NCBI RefSeq assembly: GCF_013177295.1
Contig: NZ_CP053642.1
Location: 1,054,001 to 1,118,000 of the forward strand
DNA length: 64,000 nucleotides
Direction: 5' to 3'
DNA from: Actinomyces marmotae
GTDB lineage: Bacteria; Actinomycetota; Actinomycetes; Actinomycetales; Actinomycetaceae
Below, piece after piece: positions 24,365 through 32,027 of this stretch. The notes beneath the pieces are model-generated. The model saw only the letters and a program-made list of their open reading frames with translations. It did not search any database and was not told the origin of the DNA. Numbering within the stretch: position 1 is the first letter of the stretch; every line of letters begins with the position of its first letter. The translations under genes and the position numbers were made by a program.

Positions 24365-25987
24365 GTGGCTTCCTCCACTGCCCTGCGCAAGCGTGCTCGG
24401 AACATCGACGACGCCGATGAGATCCCCGAGGACGACTTCGACCTCGATGCGGACTCCGATGACTCCGAGGAGCAGGAGGAGGACCTCGACGACGACTTGG
24501 ACGAGGACTCCGACGAGGATGATCCCGAGGACGAGGAGGACGACGAGGATGCCGAGGACGACGACGGCCCGGCCCCGGAGTTGCGCGACTACTACCTCGA
24601 CGTGAACCTGGGGGAGAACGGCGACGGCACGAAGAAGCGCCCCTTCAACACGCCGGCCGCCCTCAAGGGCGTCAAGCTCGCCCCCGGGGCCACCCTCTAC
24701 GTGCGCTCCCACACGATCGTGGAGGGCCTGGAGATCGACGGCAACGGCACCCTTGAGGAGCCGATTACCCTGGCCCCGTACGGCCATGGCCCCGTCCCGC
24801 GCTTCACCATCGGCGACTCCGCGCCCCTGGTGGCTCGCGAGTTCCTGGCCGAGAACGGCTACATCTTCCGCGGCTGGGTCATCAAGGGCATCAAGATGGA
24901 GCCCTCGATCGCCGCCCTGACCGGGGAGCTGGAGAGGATGCGCCGCGAGGAGGCCGAGCGCGCCGCCGCCAAGAAGGCCGGCAAGCGCGCCAAGGACCGC
25001 GACAAGGACGGCTCCTTCACCGTCTCGGACTCCGACGACGCCGACGAGCCCGCGCAGAAGGTCGTCACCGCCGGCGCCACGGCGGACCCGGTCAAGGACT
25101 ACCTCAAGCAGATCGGCAAGGTCGCGCTCCTCAACGCCCTGCAGGAGGTGGAGCTCGCCAAGCGCATCGAGGCCGGCCTGTACGCCGAGCACCTGCTGGC
25201 CACCGAGGGCAACGACCTGCCCGCGAAGTACCGCCGTGAGCTGCACTGGGTGGCCCAGGACGGCCAGCGCGCCAAGAACCACCTGCTCGAGGCCAACCTG
25301 CGCCTCGTGGTCTCCCTGGCCAAGCGCTACACCGGCCGCGGCATGCTCTTCCTGGACCTCATCCAGGAGGGCAACCTCGGCCTCATCCGCGCCGTGGAGA
25401 AGTTCGACTACACCAAGGGTTACAAGTTCTCCACCTACGCCACGTGGTGGATCCGCCAGGCCATCACCCGCGCCATGGCGGACCAGGCCCGCACGATCCG
25501 CATTCCGGTCCACATGGTGGAGGTCATTAACAAGCTCGCCCGCGTGCAGCGCCAGATGCTCCAGGACCTGGGCCGCGAGCCCACCCCGGAGGAGCTCGCC
25601 GTCGAGTTGGACATGACGCCGGAGAAGGTCGTCGAGGTCCAGAAGTACGGCCGCGAGCCCATCAGCCTGCACACGCCGCTCGGCGAGGACGGGGACAGCG
25701 AGTTCGGTGACCTCATCGAGGACTCCGAGGCCGTGGTCCCCGCCGATGCCGTGAGTTTCACCCTCCTGCAGGAGCAGTTGCACGCGGTGCTCGACACCCT
25801 GTCCGAGAGGGAGGCTGGCGTGGTCTCCATGCGCTTCGGCCTGACCGATGGCCAGCCCAAGACTCTCGACGAGATCGGCAAGGTCTACGGGGTCACGCGC
25901 GAGCGCATCCGGCAGATCGAGTCCAAGACCATGTCGAAGTTGCGCCACCCCTCGCGCAGCCAGGTCCTGCGCGACTACCTCGACTGA
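24365..25987 (+). CDS. sigA: Principal RNA polymerase sigma factor (SigA/RpoD) with an unusual N-terminal domain
   Basis: A 540-residue group 1 sigma factor. Residues 14-67 are almost wholly acidic. Residues 75-179 look like the start of a parallel beta-helix protein: [20 protein letters not shown], then [13 protein letters not shown], then [21 protein letters not shown] charged helix and a second acidic patch follow. The standard part begins at [12 protein letters not shown] (241), with region 2 ([20 protein letters not shown], 311; [13 protein letters not shown], 355), region 3 and region 4 ([20 protein letters not shown], 500). GAAAGG stands six bases before the GTG. The C-terminal two thirds are typical of actinobacterial SigA; the inserted domain is not. 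Confidence 0.96.
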   Translation: MASSTALRKRARNIDDADEIPEDDFDLDADSDDSEEQEEDLDDDLDEDSDEDDPEDEEDDEDAEDDDGPAPELRDYYLDVNLGENGDGTKKRPFNTPAALKGVKLAPGATLYVRSHTIVEGLEIDGNGTLEEPITLAPYGHGPVPRFTIGDSAPLVAREFLAENGYIFRGWVIKGIKMEPSIAALTGELERMRREEAERAAAKKAGKRAKDRDKDGSFTVSDSDDADEPAQKVVTAGATADPVKDYLKQIGKVALLNALQEVELAKRIEAGLYAEHLLATEGNDLPAKYRRELHWVAQDGQRAKNHLLEANLRLVVSLAKRYTGRGMLFLDLIQEGNLGLIRAVEKFDYTKGYKFSTYATWWIRQAITRAMADQARTIRIPVHMVEVINKLARVQRQMLQDLGREPTPEELAVELDMTPEKVVEVQKYGREPISLHTPLGEDGDSEFGDLIEDSEAVVPADAVSFTLLQEQLHAVLDTLSEREAGVVSMRFGLTDGQPKTLDEIGKVYGVTRERIRQIESKTMSKLRHPSRSQVLRDYLD

Positions 25988-26081
25988 TCCCGGGACCCGG
26001 TCCGCGCGTGGTCAGTGTCCCCGCCGCCACTGACCTGCGGGCTCCTGGACGCTGGACGCTGGTCCAGGGGAGGATGGGCGC

Positions 26082-26627
26082 ATGAGAAACACATTCCCCT
26101 CCCGCCCTGGCCCGCCCGCCCGACGGCTGGTGCTCGGCCTGGGCGCCGTCGGCCTTCCCCTGCTGGTCGCCGCCTGCTCCCAGTCGAAGGACTCCAAGGA
26201 CTCCGGCTCCTCAGCATCGCAGGAGCCCGCCGTCACCGGGGCGCCCACCACCGGGCAGCCCGCCACCACCGGGGCGCCCACCGTCACCCAGGCCAGCACG
26301 GGGGGTGAGTGGGTCTCGCGCGACGACCTCATCACCCCCGAGCCCCAGGTGTGGGACACCTGGCGCGCCATTGACGACACTACGATCGAGCTCGCCTTCT
26401 CCACCGGCTCGGCGACCTGTCTGGGCGTCCACACAGATGTCGGGGAATCGCCCGGCGCCGTGGACATCAACCTCTCCGTCGGGGGCCTGCCGGGCGCCCC
26501 CGCGCACTGCCCGGCGATCCTCGAGATGGCGACCGTGAGGGTCACCCTCGCCGCGCCCCTGGGCGACCGCACCGTCGTCCAGTCCAACTTCCACGGCCAG
26601 GGAGTCCAGGCCACGGACGCTGGCTGA
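26082..26627 (+). CDS. Small lipoprotein, unknown function
   Basis: A 181-residue secreted lipoprotein. The signal has Arg residues before a hydrophobic core and the lipobox LVAAC (Cys32). A low-complexity spacer follows with a repeated GAPTTGQPATTGAPT pattern, then a compact domain of about 110 residues starting GGEWVSRDDLITPEPQVWDTW. Two Cys in that domain (TCLGVHTDV and HCPAIL) may form a disulfide. No family is recognised. AGGA lies seven to eight bases before the ATG. It is followed by two hairpins. Confidence 0.75.
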   Translation: MRNTFPSRPGPPARRLVLGLGAVGLPLLVAACSQSKDSKDSGSSASQEPAVTGAPTTGQPATTGAPTVTQASTGGEWVSRDDLITPEPQVWDTWRAIDDTTIELAFSTGSATCLGVHTDVGESPGAVDINLSVGGLPGAPAHCPAILEMATVRVTLAAPLGDRTVVQSNFHGQGVQATDAG

Positions 26628-26650
26628 CGCCCGAGCGCGGGCTCGCGTCC

Positions 26651-26688
26651 CATCGCGGCCAGGGGCCGCGCGCCCCCTGGCCGCGATG
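26651..26688 (+). terminator. Hairpin terminator after the lipoprotein gene
   Basis: A 15-bp perfect stem (26651-26665 with 26674-26688) with an 8-base loop, 24 bases after the stop codon. Confidence 0.75.
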
Positions 26689-26793
26689 CCATGGCGGCCA
26701 GTCACGCGTGGTCGCGGTCCCGTCCGCCACCTCCGCCGGCGCTGGCCGGGCCGCGCGTCCAGTGACGGCGGCGTGACGGCGGAGTAACGGCGG

Positions 26794-26830
26794 CGAGCGC
26801 GCCCGATCCTTCGCGGATCGGGCGCGCTCG
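26794..26830. terminator. Bidirectional terminator hairpin
   Basis: A 16-bp perfect stem (26794-26809 with 26815-26830) with a 5-base loop, 36 bases beyond the stop codon of the DUF7455 gene on the minus strand. Confidence 0.75.
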
Positions 26831-26866
26831 CGTGATGCCGGCTACACCGGGGGAACGGGCTCGGGA

Positions 26867-27133
26867 TCAGGCTCCCTCGGTGAGGCGGGAGCTCTCGTCC
26901 TGGATGAACAGCGCCCGCTCAGCGAGCGCCGGCGCGTGCGCGCGCCCGTGGTGGGCACAGAACAGAAGCTCTCCCGAGACGAGGACTACGCGCACCCAGG
27001 CCTGGGCGCCGCAGGCGTCGCAGCGGTCCGCCGTGGTCAAGGGACGGGTCTCGACGTCGGCGCCCTCGGCGCTGGAGACGGCCTTGGGCGCGCGGCCCGG
27101 GCGCTCGACGACGGAAGTGCTCGCGGTTGTCAT
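26867..27133 (-). CDS. DUF7455-type small zinc-ribbon-like protein
   Basis: An 88-residue protein with LTTADRCDACGAQAWVRV near the middle and LLFCAHHGRAHAPAL after it. The CxxC and CxHH pairs look like a zinc site. This small family is conserved in actinobacteria and is commonly found between the sigma factor and the second gyrB-like gene, as here. Its function is unknown. TGCAAT six bases before the ATG resembles a -10 box, suggesting a leaderless mRNA. Confidence 0.82.
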   Translation of the reverse strand: MTTASTSVVERPGRAPKAVSSAEGADVETRPLTTADRCDACGAQAWVRVVLVSGELLFCAHHGRAHAPALAERALFIQDESSRLTEGA

Positions 27134-27236
27134 GGTTCGATTGCACCACAGGAGGGCGGCTGCCCCGGCCCGTGTCCGCCGGTTTCCGCCCCGGGCGCAG
27201 CGCGTTCGCCGTCAGCCGACCCGGGGCGTTCGCCCG

Positions 27237-27641
27237 CTACCGGGGCAGGGAGCACGAGCCCTGGCAGCCGACCCTGTGCCGGTTGCGGGCGATCGCCCGG
27301 TACACGGTCCTGGCCAGCGGTTTGAGAGGCTGGCGGATGATGAGGTTGCCGGCGACCCTGGGCAGCGGGCCCGCGATCATGAGCGCCCGCCCGATGGCCT
27401 GCTCCTCGACGTGGAAGGCATCCTCCTTCGAGTCGTAGAAGACCGCGGAGCGGTCGGTCCACTCGGCCCCGGGCCCGTCCCAATGCGAGGAGGGGGTCAA
27501 CTGCAGCGCGGTCGAGGGGTGGACGCGCTTGCCCAACTGGCGCACGAAGGCGGTGCACACCGAGCAGTCCGGGTCGTAGACGAGCACGGGGCCGGAGGCG
27601 GGGGCGGGGGGCCGGGGCCCGCCGTCGCTCAGCGCAGCCAT
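27237..27641 (-). CDS. DCC1/DUF393-family thiol oxidoreductase-like protein
   Basis: A 134-residue protein of the DUF393 family (named after its DxxCxxC motif). VLVYDPDCSVCTAFVRQLGK near residue 20 supplies a thioredoxin-like CxxC pair, and two further Cys lie near the C-terminus (GCQGSCSLPR). The fold is predicted to be thioredoxin-like, acting in disulfide exchange. It overlaps the upstream DoxX gene by 13 bases, so the two are co-transcribed and probably translationally coupled. DoxX and DUF393 proteins occur together elsewhere, which suggests a membrane redox unit. The substrate is unknown. Confidence 0.85.
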   Translation of the reverse strand: MAALSDGGPRPPAPASGPVLVYDPDCSVCTAFVRQLGKRVHPSTALQLTPSSHWDGPGAEWTDRSAVFYDSKEDAFHVEEQAIGRALMIAGPLPRVAGNLIIRQPLKPLARTVYRAIARNRHRVGCQGSCSLPR

Positions 27642-28177
27642 CCGTCGCCCACCTTCATCGCCCAGCGGCGCCCCAGGCCCCAGGTGTCACCGGCGAGGGT
27701 GAGGGCCGAGGTGATCATGATGGCGGCGAAGAGCCAGTGGTCGTCGATGATCGGGTTCGTGCCACCGTTGATGAGGGGGAACTCGGCCAGGTAGAGCATG
27801 AGCATGAGCAGCGTGCCGCTCGCCGCCGCAATGCGCAGTCCGATCCCCAGTACCAGGGCGGCCCCGATGCCCAGGAGCGCGGCCATGAACAGGACGTCCC
27901 CCACCGGGTTGGCGAAGACCGAGAAGACGCCGGCGAAGGGGCCCTTGATGTGGTTGATGAACCCCTGCGCGGGCGTCCCGCCGCGGATCCAGGCCCCCTC
28001 CGGGGGGACCACGTAGCCCAGGCCGAAGACCTTGTCGAAGAAGGCCCACAGCAGGTAGGCGCCGACGATGATGCGCCCGGAGGCCAGGGCGCGGCGGGCC
28101 GTAGGGGAGGTGACGATGTCGGAGCCCGTGCGCGCGGTGGCCTCGGGGGCCTGCTCGGGCGTGGTGGAGTCATGCAT
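27629..28177 (-). CDS. DoxX-like membrane protein
   Basis: A 182-residue protein with four predicted membrane helices (about residues 32-50, 86-105, 108-130 and 146-162). It contains the DoxX-like RIIVGAYLLWAFFDKVFGLG and GLRIAAASGTLLMLMLYLAEFPL. A loop with PPEGAWIRGGTPAQGFI follows helix 1. It is the first gene of a two-gene unit with the DUF393 oxidoreductase. A GAGG sits 13 bases before the ATG, a long spacing, so translation initiation may be weak. DoxX proteins have been linked to thiol stress and quinone-associated complexes; the role here is inferred. Confidence 0.85.
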   Translation of the reverse strand: MHDSTTPEQAPEATARTGSDIVTSPTARRALASGRIIVGAYLLWAFFDKVFGLGYVVPPEGAWIRGGTPAQGFINHIKGPFAGVFSVFANPVGDVLFMAALLGIGAALVLGIGLRIAAASGTLLMLMLYLAEFPLINGGTNPIIDDHWLFAAIMITSALTLAGDTWGLGRRWAMKVGDGWLR

Positions 28178-28450
28178 AGGTGTGAAGGAACCTCATTGTT
28201 GGGGCGGTGATCGACCGCCGTGGTGGATGTGGAGTCGCGGACGGGGCGGCGGTTCTGGCTCCGGCGCTGTCGAGGCGTACAACCCACAGGGAAACTCGTT
28301 TAATTCCAGGGGTTTCATAGACCAGGTGTCATATCGTGATGTTTCCGTGACTCCGCGCATGTCAGCGCGTCCCCTGTGAGCCTCGTCCCGGAACGGGGCC
28401 GGCGGGTCGCGCCAGCGGCGCGGCAGAAGCGGCGCGGCCTCGGCGTCGGC

Positions 28451-28456
28451 TAGATT
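28451..28456 (+). promoter_or_regulatory. -10 box of the leaderless topoisomerase B gene
   Basis: TAGATT, then six bases, then GTG at 28463. The 285-base gap between the divergent DoxX and topoisomerase genes otherwise shows nothing clear. Confidence 0.5.
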
Positions 28457-28462
28457 CCGGGC

Positions 28463-30715
28463 GTGCCCGCATCCGAGAACAAGACCAGCCGAGGCGACTA
28501 CTCCGCGCGCCACCTCTCCGTCCTGGAGGGGCTCGAGGCGGTGCGCAAGCGCCCCGGCATGTACATCGGCTCCACCGACCAGCGCGGCCTCATGCACTGC
28601 GTGTGGGAGATCGTGGACAACGCCGTCGACGAGGCCCTCGAGGGGCATGGGGACGCCATCTCGGTGATCGTCCACGACGACGGCTCCATCGAGGTGCGCG
28701 ACAACGGGCGCGGCGTTCCCGTCGACATCGAGCCCTCCAGCGGGCTGACCGGTGTCGAGCTCGTCTACACCAAGCTCCACGCCGGCGGGAAGTTCGGCGG
28801 CGGCTCCTACGGCGCCGCCGGGGGCCTGCACGGCGTGGGCGCCTCCGTTGTCAACGCCCTGGCCTCCCGCATGGACGTCGAGGTGGACCGCGGTGGCAAG
28901 ACCTACGCCATGAGCTTCCACCGCGGCGTCCCGGGCTCCTTCGACGACTCCGCCGGCCGCGGCCCCGACTCACCCTTCACCGAGTTCACCGACGCCTCCG
29001 AGCTGCGCGTCATCGGCAAGGTCAAGCGCGGCGTCACCGGCACCCGCGTGCGCTACTGGGCCGACCCCCAGATCTTCCCCAAGCCCACCGAGTACGACGC
29101 CGGGGCCCTGCGTGCCCGCCTGCGCCAGACCAGCTTCCTTGTGCCCGGCCTGACCCTGTCCCTTGACGATCAGCGCCCCGAGGCCGAGGCCGTCGCCGCC
29201 TCCAGCACGCCCGCCGCCGACGCCGGGGCCACCGACGACGCCGTGGCCGAGGCCTCTCTGCGGGCGGCCGCCAAGAACGCCGTCGAGGGCTCGGGGGACC
29301 TCTTCGACACCGGTGGGGAGGACGGCGTCGAGGTCTTCCAGGCTCGCGGCGGCACCGCCGACTTCGTCGACTTCCTCGCCACTGACGCCTCAGTGACTGA
29401 CACCTTCCGGCTCAGCGGTGAGGGCGCTTACACCGAGACCGTCCAGCAGCTCGACAAGTCCACCGGCCACCTGCGACCCGTGGAGGTGGAGCGCACCTGC
29501 TCCGTCGACGTCGCCCTGCGCTGGGGCATCGGCTACGACACCCTGGAGCGCTCCTTCGTCAACATCATCGCCACCCCCATGGGGGGCACCCATCTCACCG
29601 GGTTCGAGCAGGCCCTCGTCAAGGTGCTGCGCAAGCAGATCGACGCCAACTCCCGCGCCCTGAGGATGACGGCCAAGGACCCCCGCATCGAGAAGGACGA
29701 CATCATGGCGGGCCTGACCGCCGTGGTCACCGTGCGGGTGCCAGAGCCGCAGTTCGAGGGGCAGACCAAGGAGGTCCTGGGCACCGCCCCCGTGCGCCAG
29801 ATCGTCGCGCGCGTCGTGGAGAAGGAGCTCACCGCCCTGCTCACCTCCACCAAGAGGGACTTGAAGACCCAGTCCCGATCGCTGCTGGAGAAGGTCGTCG
29901 GGGAGATGCGCGCCCGTGTGAGCGCGCGCATGCACAAGGAGATCACCCGTCGCAAGACCGCCCTGGAGACCTCCACCCTGCCGGCCAAGCTCGCCGACTG
30001 CCGCTCCAACGACGTCGCCCACTCCGAGCTGTTCATCGTGGAGGGCGACTCTGCGCTCGGCACCGCCAAGAACGCCCGCAACTCCGAGTACCAGGCGCTG
30101 CTGCCCATCCGCGGCAAGATCCTCAACGTCCAGAAGGCCTCCCAGGCGGACATGCTGCGCAACGCCGAGTGCTCGGCGATCATCCAGGTGGTGGGCGCGG
30201 GCTCGGGGCGCACCTTCGACCTTGATGCGGCCCGCTACGGCAAGGTCATCCTCATGACCGACGCCGACGTCGACGGCGCCCACATCCGCACTCTCCTGCT
30301 CACCCTTTTCTTCCGCTACATGCGCCCCATGATCGAGGCCGGCAGGGTGTACGCGGCCGTCCCGCCCCTGCACCGTGTCGAGGTCTCCGGCTCCGGGCGC
30401 CGCAAGAAGGAGATCATCTACACCTACTCCGACGACGAACTCGTGCGCACCCTGCGCCGGCTTGAGAAGCAGGGGCGCTCCTTCAAGGAGCCCCAGCGCT
30501 ACAAGGGCCTGGGGGAGATGGACGCCCACCAGCTCGCCGAGACCACCATGGAGCCCGAGCATCGCACCTTGCGCCGCATCACCCTGGCCGACGAGGCCGC
30601 CCTGACCCACGCCGAGGACGTCTTCGAGCTCCTCATGGGCTCCAGCGTGGAGCCGCGCCGCGACTTCATCATTGCCGGGGCCGACGCCGTGGACCGCGAC
30701 CGCATCGACGCCTGA
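28463..30715 (+). CDS. Type II DNA topoisomerase subunit B, second GyrB/ParE-like protein
   Basis: A 750-residue ATPase subunit of a type II topoisomerase. The GHKL ATPase domain has EIVDNAVDEALEGHGD (catalytic Glu), VRDNGRGVPVDI and AAGGLHGVGASVVNAL. The TOPRIM domain has VEGDSALGTAKNARN and LMTDADVDGAHIRTLLLT, and the C-terminus has QRYKGLGEMDAHQLAETTM. The SALGTAK variant in place of SAGGSAK marks the second actinobacterial GyrB rather than the main gyrase. Residues about 239-288, between the ATPase core and the transducer, are an Ala/Asp-rich insertion. It pairs with the subunit A gene at 33680, although two other genes lie between. GTG start with TAGATT six bases upstream. Confidence 0.93.
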   Translation: MPASENKTSRGDYSARHLSVLEGLEAVRKRPGMYIGSTDQRGLMHCVWEIVDNAVDEALEGHGDAISVIVHDDGSIEVRDNGRGVPVDIEPSSGLTGVELVYTKLHAGGKFGGGSYGAAGGLHGVGASVVNALASRMDVEVDRGGKTYAMSFHRGVPGSFDDSAGRGPDSPFTEFTDASELRVIGKVKRGVTGTRVRYWADPQIFPKPTEYDAGALRARLRQTSFLVPGLTLSLDDQRPEAEAVAASSTPAADAGATDDAVAEASLRAAAKNAVEGSGDLFDTGGEDGVEVFQARGGTADFVDFLATDASVTDTFRLSGEGAYTETVQQLDKSTGHLRPVEVERTCSVDVALRWGIGYDTLERSFVNIIATPMGGTHLTGFEQALVKVLRKQIDANSRALRMTAKDPRIEKDDIMAGLTAVVTVRVPEPQFEGQTKEVLGTAPVRQIVARVVEKELTALLTSTKRDLKTQSRSLLEKVVGEMRARVSARMHKEITRRKTALETSTLPAKLADCRSNDVAHSELFIVEGDSALGTAKNARNSEYQALLPIRGKILNVQKASQADMLRNAECSAIIQVVGAGSGRTFDLDAARYGKVILMTDADVDGAHIRTLLLTLFFRYMRPMIEAGRVYAAVPPLHRVEVSGSGRRKKEIIYTYSDDELVRTLRRLEKQGRSFKEPQRYKGLGEMDAHQLAETTMEPEHRTLRRITLADEAALTHAEDVFELLMGSSVEPRRDFIIAGADAVDRDRIDA

Positions 30716-30799
30716 GCGACGGCGAGCGGCCGGCCACCGCCCGCCCCGGGCCGCTCCCGGTTCCACCTGCAGGAGGAGGGGCCGGCCCCGCCTCTCCGG

Positions 30800-30805
30800 T
30801 AGCCT
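30800..30805 (+). promoter_or_regulatory. Possible -10 box upstream of the acetyltransferase gene
   Basis: TAGCCT predicts a start near 30812 and a leader of about 155 bases that begins with a small inverted repeat (CCGGGA with TCCCGG). Confidence 0.3.
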
Positions 30806-30968
30806 TGCCGGGAACGGGTCCCGGTGCCGGGGCGGGTGTCGCTGAGGACACGAGCGCCCCCGGATGAGGCCGGCAGCGGGCCGGCCGTGGAGCCGGCGGC
30901 GGCAGCTCATCGGCGCTTCGATGGCGGCTCGTCTCCGGGGCATCGGATCAGGCAGCAGGGAGGCGGTA

Positions 30969-32012
30969 ATGGCATATTACGGACGGCCCAAGGCCACCGC
31001 GGCCGCGGCGTGGTCGATGATGCGCCCGGGCGCGCGCTCCGCCCTGCCCCGCTCCCTGTCCTGGAGGCCCCTGGGTCCCGCAGACAACGCCGAGTTGGCC
31101 GCGCTCGTTGCCCGGGCCGAGGATGTCGATGATCCCCCCTACCGCACCACCGAGCAGGAGACCGCCGAGTACTTCCTCGACCCCACGTACTCCGGCGTCG
31201 CCGGGAGGGACTCCGATGGCGTCATGCGCGCCTTCGGGCTCGCCCGGGTGCGCCCGGCCGCGGAGATCTTCGCCTCCATCCTCGGCGTCGTCGACCCGCG
31301 CTGGCGGGGCCGGGGCATCGGCGGGGCGATCCTGCACTGGCAGTCCGAGCGCGCCCGCCACCTCATCGGCGCCGAGCGCGCGGGGAGGCAGGGCGATGGC
31401 TCCCTCATCCCCGCCCACATCATCACCACGGTGCTCGAGGACGATGAGCGGATGAAGACGCATCTGGAGAACCTCGGATACTCGCCCCAGCGCTGGTACC
31501 GGGAGGTGCGCCGCTCGCTGAGCGAGCCGATCCCCACGGCCCCCGTGGACCGCTTCCTCAGCATCGAGCCGTGGTCCAAGGACCTGGACGAGGCGATCCT
31601 GCGGGCCCACAACCGGGCGGCAGACGACGCCGGCGCAGAGCCGATGAGCCCCGAGCGGTGGGCCGCGGGCCGGGCCTTCTTCGCCCCCGAGTGGTCCTTC
31701 GTGGCCCTGGACCGCTCCAGCGACCGCGCCCGGATCGCCGGGTACCTCCTGTCCAGCCGGTACGAGCAGGACTGGGAGGCGCTGGGCTGGAAGGAGGGCT
31801 ACACCGACATGCTCGGCTCGCTCGCCGAGTACGCCGACCGCGGCCTCGGCGCGGCCCTGCTGGCCGCGGCCATGCGCGCCTACGCGGCCGATGGCATGGA
31901 GTACGCCGCCGCCGGCGTCGACTCCGCGAGCCCGACGGGCGCCGGCAGCCTCTACGAGCGGCTCGGCTACCAGCCCACGCGCGGCACGATCCTCTACGGC
32001 CTGGACGTGTGA
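30969..32012 (+). CDS. GNAT-family acetyltransferase with two GNAT-like halves
   Basis: A 347-residue protein with two tandem GNAT folds. The first carries the acetyl-CoA motif VDPRWRGRGIGGAILHW (about residues 112-128). The second carries GSLAEYADRGLGAALLAAAM (about 280) and SPTGAGSLYERLGY. This tandem layout is seen in mycothiol synthase (MshD) and other actinobacterial GNAT proteins, so a link to thiol metabolism is possible but unproved. The start at 30969 has GGGAGG five bases upstream; the frame remains open for 35 codons before it. It sits between the two topoisomerase genes with no obvious functional tie. Confidence 0.85.
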   Translation: MAYYGRPKATAAAAWSMMRPGARSALPRSLSWRPLGPADNAELAALVARAEDVDDPPYRTTEQETAEYFLDPTYSGVAGRDSDGVMRAFGLARVRPAAEIFASILGVVDPRWRGRGIGGAILHWQSERARHLIGAERAGRQGDGSLIPAHIITTVLEDDERMKTHLENLGYSPQRWYREVRRSLSEPIPTAPVDRFLSIEPWSKDLDEAILRAHNRAADDAGAEPMSPERWAAGRAFFAPEWSFVALDRSSDRARIAGYLLSSRYEQDWEALGWKEGYTDMLGSLAEYADRGLGAALLAAAMRAYAADGMEYAAAGVDSASPTGAGSLYERLGYQPTRGTILYGLDV

Positions 32013-32027
32013 CCCCGGCAGTGATGC

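Noticed and set aside
24365..24600. The possibility that the odd sigma factor N-terminus is a frameshift artefact.
   Set aside because: The frame is continuous through the acidic tail and the inserted domain into region 1.2, and the inserted segment has coherent family-like motifs rather than shadow composition.
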